Shown here in pieces: positions 58,230-64,000 of a stretch of DNA of 64,000 nucleotides; positions within the stretch are counted from its first letter, which is position 1, and each line of letters starts with the position of its first letter. A program made the position numbers and the translations under genes. Under the pieces are notes generated by a model, which had not been told where the DNA came from, did not search any database, and saw only the letters and a list, made by a program, of their open reading frames with translations. The stretch covers positions 1 to 64,000 of the forward strand of contig JADYXQ010000036.1 in assembly GCA_021772135.1 (NCBI GenBank), written 5' to 3'. This DNA is from Candidatus Obscuribacter sp. Its GTDB lineage: Bacteria > Cyanobacteriota > Vampirovibrionia > Obscuribacterales > Obscuribacteraceae.

Positions 58230-58580
58230 ATGGTTGATGAACCGCCAGTAGAGGTCGAAGAGCTATCCAAACCTAAACTGACACTGTTGCGCGGTGGAAT
58301 CTCCGACAAGCCACGTCATCCGCCACTGGCTTACTTAAGTAGAACTGGTGCTTACTATGGATAAAAAGCAGGCCAGAATGTAGTCTGTAGAATAAAGTGC
58401 GAAGAGCGCGGTGGTTACGCTGTTGTTATTAAAAAGGACAATCTGCCTGGCTTTATCAAAACTATAGAAAAACTCAAACCTGGCGCCGAAATTTTAGCGA
58501 AATTCATCTGTGTGCATAAGGGTCAAGTTTTACTCAGTCCTGTATTTCAAGAAAATCGAAGTCCGGACCAGGACATTTAA
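58230..58580 (+). pseudogene. Tandem paralogue of the 56979 gene's N-terminal domain, broken by one in-frame TAA
   Basis: ATG 58230: MVDEPPVEVEELSKPKLTLLRGGISDKPRHPPLAYLSRTGAYYG*KAGQNVVCRIKCEERGGYAVVIKKDNLPGFIKTIEKLKPGAEILAKFICVHKGQVLLSPVFQENRSPDQDI*; single stop at 58362-58364. Confidence 0.7.
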
Positions 58581-58583
58581 TCG

Positions 58584-58613
58584 GGAAGATTTACGCCCGG
58601 GCGTAAATCTTCC
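58584..58613. repeat. Perfect 30-bp palindrome
   Basis: GGAAGATTTACGCCC|GGGCGTAAATCTTCC, no spacer. Confidence 0.95.
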
Positions 58614-58660
58614 ACGAAATAGATCCACGCACATCAATAACCAGGCAACAACAACAACAA

Positions 58661-58692
58661 AGCGGCCCCCACAGTGAAGTAAGGGCCGCTTT
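58661..58692 (-). terminator. Terminator downstream of the RNase E/G gene
   Basis: AAAGCGGCCC..GGGCCGCTTTT stem between the palindrome and the minus-strand stop. Confidence 0.65.
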
Positions 58693-58722
58693 TCGTAAGT
58701 AATCAGTTAGCTCGCTGCGACC

Positions 58723-60984
58723 CTATTCTTGATCGCGGTGCTCGCCACCATATTCAGTGTTCTCACCTTCTTCAGAAGAACCAGCATCCGAACCATAAGC
58801 ATTGCTTGTGATCGGAATTCGCAACTGACTGAACTCATTGCCCGATTCTGAATCATTGTTTGAATTCGATTCAGGTGTTCCCTGATTATCGTCAGCACCG
58901 AAAAGTGCAGGCTCTTGATGCCATGGCGCATCGCTATCGGATGATGCACGCAATGCATTAGCGCGTTCATCTTCAGCACGATCAATGGCTTCTTGCTCAG
59001 CTTTTGTTTTCAGCCGATATATGCCGGTAACAGGATCAACTTCAGCAGCGATTGGAGTTTCTGGCTCTTCGACCGATGGAGCCGAAGCAGCTTGTTCTGG
59101 CTGCTGATGTTCGCTTTCAGTTGATGGAGCGTAGGCAGAATTAGGATTAATCAGAGCCTTAGCAACATCTACACCGAAATCAACCGCGGTTTCCAGAATA
59201 TGACCTAACTCAGCACCGGCAAGTCTAACCGGTTCAAGAAAGTCATGAGTGGTGGTCGGTTTATCGTCGGAATGAGCATCTGAATCGCTGCCGGCATTAG
59301 CTTCAGAATGTGAATCCATTTCCTGGTAGACACTTTCTACAGCCGATACGCTGCGGGCGAGATCTGATGCCATATCTTGATCATCATCACTGTCATCATC
59401 ATCATCGTCTGAATCAGTCAAACTGTTTCTGGTTGAAACGTTAGCGCGTTCCTCCTGAGCTTGATGGACTTCATCGTCCTCATCCGGTTCTTCAAAACGC
59501 TTAGATTTAAAGGCAGTTCTTGGATCCAGCAGATCTTCAGGCATTTGCGCCAGAATTTCTTCAGGCACATCGTCAAAATCATGACTGTGCTCATCTACAT
59601 CATGTGCGTCATGAGAAAGAGCATGTTCGTGAGTGTGACTGTCTTGCACTGTTGGCACGACTCTTCCACCCATGGCAGAAGCGGCCTTCAATGGTTGATT
59701 GCCACCCTTGCCTCTAGATCTGCCGCGACGATTTTCTTCATCGCGATTTCTGAAGGCGATGATGCGGCGATCTTCTGGGGGTCCAAGTTCCAGTTGTGGA
59801 ATAACACCCTGGCCGACACAGCTCGTACACTTAATAGAGAACAATTCTCTTAAGCTCTGGCCCTGTCTGCGGCGAGTTAATTCAACTAAACCGAGATCCG
59901 ACAATTGCCCGATTTGTGGCTTGGCGCGGTCTTCTTCAAGAGCACGTTGGAAGGCTTCTAAGACTTGTTGTTGGTCTTTTCTGCTGTCCATGTCGATGAA
60001 GTCGACGATCACCATGCCACCAATATTTCGCAGTCGCAATTGGCGTGGAATTTCTTGAGCTGCTTCCAGATTGGTGCGACGTACAGTTTCAGCCTGTGTG
60101 CGCGAGCTGGTGAAGCGGCCCGAGTTAACGTCAATTACTGTCAGTGCTTCAGTTGGTTGCACATTCAAGTGACCGCCTGAAGGCAATTCAGCTCTATCAG
60201 ATAGAGCTGCTTCGATTTCACGATCGATGCCTTTAGCTAAAAGCAAAGGAGTTTCGTCTGTGTGGAAGGAAACCTTGGTTTGTTTGCTGGCCCAACCGCT
60301 CAAGTATTCCTGAGCGCGTCTCATGCCTTCTGGACTGTCAGCGATAATCTCGCTCACTTCGTGTGAATAAGCATCACGAATGACGCGGAAGAGCAAATCT
60401 TGGTCTCTATAAATTAGAGTCGGTCCGATTGACGCTTCGGCTTCAGAGACGATTGTTTGCCAGCGGTCCCAGAGTTGTTCGAAGTCTTCGAATAATTCTT
60501 GATCGCCCTGGCCTTTGGCTTCAGTCCTGATGATGAGGCCGACGCCCGGAGGCTTCATTAAGTTGACTACCGATTTAAGTCTGGCGCGTTCTCTTGCTTC
60601 AGAGATGCGGCGTGAAATTGATACTCCGCGCTCTTCAGGCACCAGCACGAGAAAGCGGCCCGGTAAGCTTATCGCAGTCGAAACGCGAGGGCCTTTGTGA
60701 CCGGTTGGTTCTTTGGTGATTTGCACCAGAAGCTTTTGTTTAGGTACGAGACGCTCTTTAAGCGGTCCCTGTCCCGGCACGTCGTTAGCGTGAAGGAATC
60801 CCATTTTGTCTTTGCCTAGATTGACGAAAGCGGCATCAATACCGGGGAGAATATTCTCCACCGAGGCTGTGTAGATGTCACCGAGAAGCAATTCACCGCG
60901 ATTGACGAAGAACTCGACTACTCGGTCGTTCTCCAGCAATGCAGCAATATTATCTTGCTCCGAAATGACGATTGACTTTCTCAT
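58723..60984 (-). CDS. Ribonuclease E/G family protein with acidic C-terminal extension
   Basis: GDIYTASVENILPGIDAAFVNLGKDKMGFLHANDV, LTVIDVNSGRFTSSR, GGMVIVDFIDM, KCTSCVGQG. Confidence 0.95.
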   Translation of the reverse strand: MRKSIVISEQDNIAALLENDRVVEFFVNRGELLLGDIYTASVENILPGIDAAFVNLGKDKMGFLHANDVPGQGPLKERLVPKQKLLVQITKEPTGHKGPRVSTAISLPGRFLVLVPEERGVSISRRISEARERARLKSVVNLMKPPGVGLIIRTEAKGQGDQELFEDFEQLWDRWQTIVSEAEASIGPTLIYRDQDLLFRVIRDAYSHEVSEIIADSPEGMRRAQEYLSGWASKQTKVSFHTDETPLLLAKGIDREIEAALSDRAELPSGGHLNVQPTEALTVIDVNSGRFTSSRTQAETVRRTNLEAAQEIPRQLRLRNIGGMVIVDFIDMDSRKDQQQVLEAFQRALEEDRAKPQIGQLSDLGLVELTRRRQGQSLRELFSIKCTSCVGQGVIPQLELGPPEDRRIIAFRNRDEENRRGRSRGKGGNQPLKAASAMGGRVVPTVQDSHTHEHALSHDAHDVDEHSHDFDDVPEEILAQMPEDLLDPRTAFKSKRFEEPDEDDEVHQAQEERANVSTRNSLTDSDDDDDDSDDDQDMASDLARSVSAVESVYQEMDSHSEANAGSDSDAHSDDKPTTTHDFLEPVRLAGAELGHILETAVDFGVDVAKALINPNSAYAPSTESEHQQPEQAASAPSVEEPETPIAAEVDPVTGIYRLKTKAEQEAIDRAEDERANALRASSDSDAPWHQEPALFGADDNQGTPESNSNNDSESGNEFSQLRIPITSNAYGSDAGSSEEGENTEYGGEHRDQE

Positions 60985-61004
60985 AATTTCCCTCTAAATG
61001 GAAT

Positions 61005-63986
61005 TTAAGTGTGTGAGCTCACCGTGGAAAAATTGATGCTCGGTTGAGTCAAAAGCTCAAGCCGAGTAACACGCCAGTTGAGATTCAGTGCAGGGCATAA
61101 AAGCCCCAACAGATCAGTCGGCTTTGTATGGCCAGCTGCTCCGGTCACCATCTCAAACTCGAGCGTGGGTGGCTCATCGTTTGGTCTCGATAAAAGTTTC
61201 AAACTAGTGATGCCCGGCCTTATATTTTTGACTTTTTCAAGCGAGCGGCCCTGAGCATTTTTATCTCTAGTATTCTTCTTTGATGAATTAGTTTCTGACA
61301 CCGGTGCAATGAGGTGTTCGCTATTCATCAATTCTTCAATGCCGGTTGTTAACGCTTCGACTAGATCAGCAGAGGAAGCTGTTTGACCGACCAATAATGA
61401 GTCTTGAAGCACATGCAATTCAGCTCTATAACGAGCTGAAGTTACTATCGACGCAATTGATGGTGTCGCCTGAGCGTTGCCATTAATAGGCAAGAGCTTG
61501 GGCAACTCAACGCAATCGACAATCTGCACTTCAGGAGGCAACTGTTGATTGATTCTTTGTTTGAACTGTTCGCAAGTAAGATGCTCGACCAGCTCGATAT
61601 CGGCTAGTTCGCGCAATCCTTCCTGGAAAAGCGGCAAAGGACAAGCCAATGAAAGTTTTGGCTGTGGATTGAAGCCCTGTGTGTAAGCCATTGGCAGGGC
61701 TGCACGGCGGGCTGCTCTGACGAGCAGGTTCTGCATGTCGAGGTGGCCAATGAAACGCAAATCGCCGGTTTTGCTGAAAGCAAAACGCAATCGAACATGT
61801 GTGTCGGGGCTTGGCTCAACTACAGGCGCTTGAGGCGCAACAAAAAATAATGACGGATGCGATTCACCGTCTGAAGTATTGGCATTGAGCTCTTTGACGA
61901 AGGGGTTCTTCTTCATCACTTCAACGTTCGGATTAGCCAGAGTATGTGTGGTATCGAGTTCGGTGCAGATGCCGCAAGCGTGACAAGTATTCTCAGTGCA
62001 AGCAGCGGTTTCAACAGCGTTGACGGCCTTTTCCCATTCGCGTTTGAGCCACCAGTCATGCAGTCCAATGTGCACTACGTCAAAGGCCTGACGTGATCCA
62101 ACTTCAAGGTCGGGGCAAGCCAGATCTTCTAAAGTGACACCAAGAGACTCGGCTGCTTTCTCCCAAATTTCTGGTTTATAGCGGTCATCCCAGGCATCGA
62201 ATATTGCTCCGCCCTGCCAGGCGCGGTAAATCATTTCGCCCACTTTTCTGTCACCACGCGAAATGGCGGCCTCAAGCAAACTGATGGCGGGGTCAGTGAC
62301 GTTCAAAGTCACTTTGCGCATTCCTGACTCTCTCAGTTTGGCGCGCAAAACAGCGTGCCGTCTGGCGGTCTCCCGCGGGTTGACCTGGCCGAACCACTGA
62401 AACGGAGTGAATGGTTTTGGTACGAAGTTAGAAATGGTGCAGGTGATTTCCAGAGCTTTTTTATGATTTTCAATATCGGCGCGTCTAATCACATTGCAGT
62501 GATGCTCTGCTTCTTTCAAAATGTCGATGATGCCCTGCAGATCGCTGTCATCTTCAAAAGGAAGGCCACACATAAAGTAGAGTTTGACCGATGCCCAGCC
62601 CGATTTGTAAGCTGATTCAATAGCGCTGATAATTTGCTGGTGGCTCAAACCTTTGTTTATAACGGCTCTAAGTTTTTCAGTGCCGGCTTCAGGTGCCAGA
62701 GTGATACCGCTTTTACGCACAGCTTTGAGTTCTTCGGCAATTTCCAAATTCATACGATCAGCGCGCTGGCTGGGGAACGATAAAGAAGCGCGAGTGGCGC
62801 TGTGCTCACGGTTTAGAGCACGCACAGAATCATGTAATGACGTGTAATCACTGACACAAAGTGAAAGCAGAGAATATTCTTCGTGACCGGAATTGGCCAG
62901 AGCTTTTTTAGAAAGCTCGAGCAAATCGGCAGCAGATCTTTCGCGCACCGGTAAAAACGTATAACCAGGCTGGCAGAAGCGGCAGCCGCGATCGCATCCA
63001 CGCCTTACTTCTAAAGTTTCGCGATCGTGTACCAGAGCCAGGTAAGGAACTAAATTAGTAGTGGGCTGATTGCTGTCTGTGAGTGGGGCAATCTGCCTCA
63101 AGACTCTCTGCGGAATCAAAGCCTGTCTTAAACTTTCCAATGCCTCAAAATGTTCCGGTAATGCTTTTTGCAGACTGTCTACCAGTGGTGACAATGGCAT
63201 GGGCGTGACGACAACATCATTTTCTTTAAGTTCGTATAGGGCCGGCACATAAACACCGGAGATTTCGCTTGCCAGTTTTGCCAGCAGCCACTGTCTGTAG
63301 TGCGCTGATAGATGCGGCTTACTTTCCACCGCTGCCAGATGCGCAGCTTTGAACTCGCGAACCAGGTTCATTACAGCCGGTATGGCCAATTCACCATCGC
63401 CAATAATAAAGAAATCCATGAATGGCGCCATCGGTTCAGGATTGACCGACGAGGGACCACCACCAAAAATAAGTGGAAATAACTCAGTGCGCTCGTGTGC
63501 CTTCACCGGCAGCTGTGCCAGATCGAGCATGTTGAGAACATTGCTGTACGTGAGCTCGTACTGCAAAGAGAAGCCCACAAGCTCGAAGTTGTAGAGGGGT
63601 TGGCGCGACTCGAAAGCAAAAAGCGGCACAGCCGGTTTGGCCTGGCGCATGAGCGCCTCTAAGTCAGAGGCTGGCGCGTAGGTGCGATCGACAAGGAGCC
63701 CTTCAAAGTCGTTGACGAGCTGATAAAGAATTTTGAGACCGAAATTCGACATGCCAAGTTCGTACATGTCAGGAAAAGCCAAAGCCAGACGAACGTCGCA
63801 GCCATCAAAAGGCTTGCGGCGAGCACCCCACTCATTACCCAAGTACTGACCCGGCTTGAAAACCTGGGGCAGAAACTGCTCCACAAGCAATTCAGAAATC
63901 TCTTTGCTCGATTTTCTCAGGGTGCTAACGCGAGAATTTATGATGACCTTTCTCCAAAGACAAAACGGTCTTGGACCGCGAAACAT
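61005..63986 (-). CDS. TIGR03960-like radical SAM protein fused to a DUF2344-like C-terminal domain
   Basis: RLALAFPDMYELGMSNFGLKILYQLVN; EVRRGCDRGCRFCQPGYTFLPVRERS (CxxxCxxC); C-terminal LRFAFSKTGDLRFIGHLDMQNLLVRAARRAALPMAYTQGFNPQPKLSLACPLP. The true start may be internal. Confidence 0.9.
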   Translation of the reverse strand: MFRGPRPFCLWRKVIINSRVSTLRKSSKEISELLVEQFLPQVFKPGQYLGNEWGARRKPFDGCDVRLALAFPDMYELGMSNFGLKILYQLVNDFEGLLVDRTYAPASDLEALMRQAKPAVPLFAFESRQPLYNFELVGFSLQYELTYSNVLNMLDLAQLPVKAHERTELFPLIFGGGPSSVNPEPMAPFMDFFIIGDGELAIPAVMNLVREFKAAHLAAVESKPHLSAHYRQWLLAKLASEISGVYVPALYELKENDVVVTPMPLSPLVDSLQKALPEHFEALESLRQALIPQRVLRQIAPLTDSNQPTTNLVPYLALVHDRETLEVRRGCDRGCRFCQPGYTFLPVRERSAADLLELSKKALANSGHEEYSLLSLCVSDYTSLHDSVRALNREHSATRASLSFPSQRADRMNLEIAEELKAVRKSGITLAPEAGTEKLRAVINKGLSHQQIISAIESAYKSGWASVKLYFMCGLPFEDDSDLQGIIDILKEAEHHCNVIRRADIENHKKALEITCTISNFVPKPFTPFQWFGQVNPRETARRHAVLRAKLRESGMRKVTLNVTDPAISLLEAAISRGDRKVGEMIYRAWQGGAIFDAWDDRYKPEIWEKAAESLGVTLEDLACPDLEVGSRQAFDVVHIGLHDWWLKREWEKAVNAVETAACTENTCHACGICTELDTTHTLANPNVEVMKKNPFVKELNANTSDGESHPSLFFVAPQAPVVEPSPDTHVRLRFAFSKTGDLRFIGHLDMQNLLVRAARRAALPMAYTQGFNPQPKLSLACPLPLFQEGLRELADIELVEHLTCEQFKQRINQQLPPEVQIVDCVELPKLLPINGNAQATPSIASIVTSARYRAELHVLQDSLLVGQTASSADLVEALTTGIEELMNSEHLIAPVSETNSSKKNTRDKNAQGRSLEKVKNIRPGITSLKLLSRPNDEPPTLEFEMVTGAAGHTKPTDLLGLLCPALNLNWRVTRLELLTQPSINFSTVSSHT

Positions 63987-64000
63987 GCCTGAAGATGCCA

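Noticed and set aside
1-64000. tRNA or rRNA genes
   Set aside because: No TPsiC-like or rRNA core motifs were recognised by eye; a tRNAscan-SE/barrnap run would settle it.

Overview
This is a gene-dense bacterial chromosomal window. The lineage is not determinable from sequence alone. The gene mix (cyanobacterial-type FtsZ tail, many TPR proteins, Ser/Thr kinases, SLH and AMIN proteins) would fit a non-photosynthetic cyanobacterial relative (Melainabacteria/Vampirovibrionia, Obscuribacterales-like), but that is inference. Housekeeping content includes ftsZ, murI, an AMIN amidase, uvrA, a Fur regulator with FeoA, an RNase E/G homologue next to a TIGR03960-like radical SAM protein, hemW, mtnA, H+-pyrophosphatase, PiT with a DUF47 partner, and a type-4 uracil-DNA glycosylase. 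The most unusual signal is in the first 10.5 kb. It is a multi-copy structured RNA element with three full copies and one 3' copy cut by the window edge, all in the same orientation. Each full copy has a conserved TATACT -10 box, a conserved dyad AGATAT-N5-ATATCT exactly 34 nt upstream of it, several hairpins (one with a compensatory base-pair change) and a strong Rho-independent terminator. I could not match it to any RNA family I know. Other notable items are two ORFs each broken by a single in-frame stop (a carbonic-anhydrase-like gene and a duplicated KDNLPGF-domain paralogue), a frameshifted gene remnant, a perfect 30-bp palindrome, a seven-repeat SLH protein, and a kinase flanked by zinc ribbons. 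No tRNA, rRNA, CRISPR array, transposase or phage gene was recognised.
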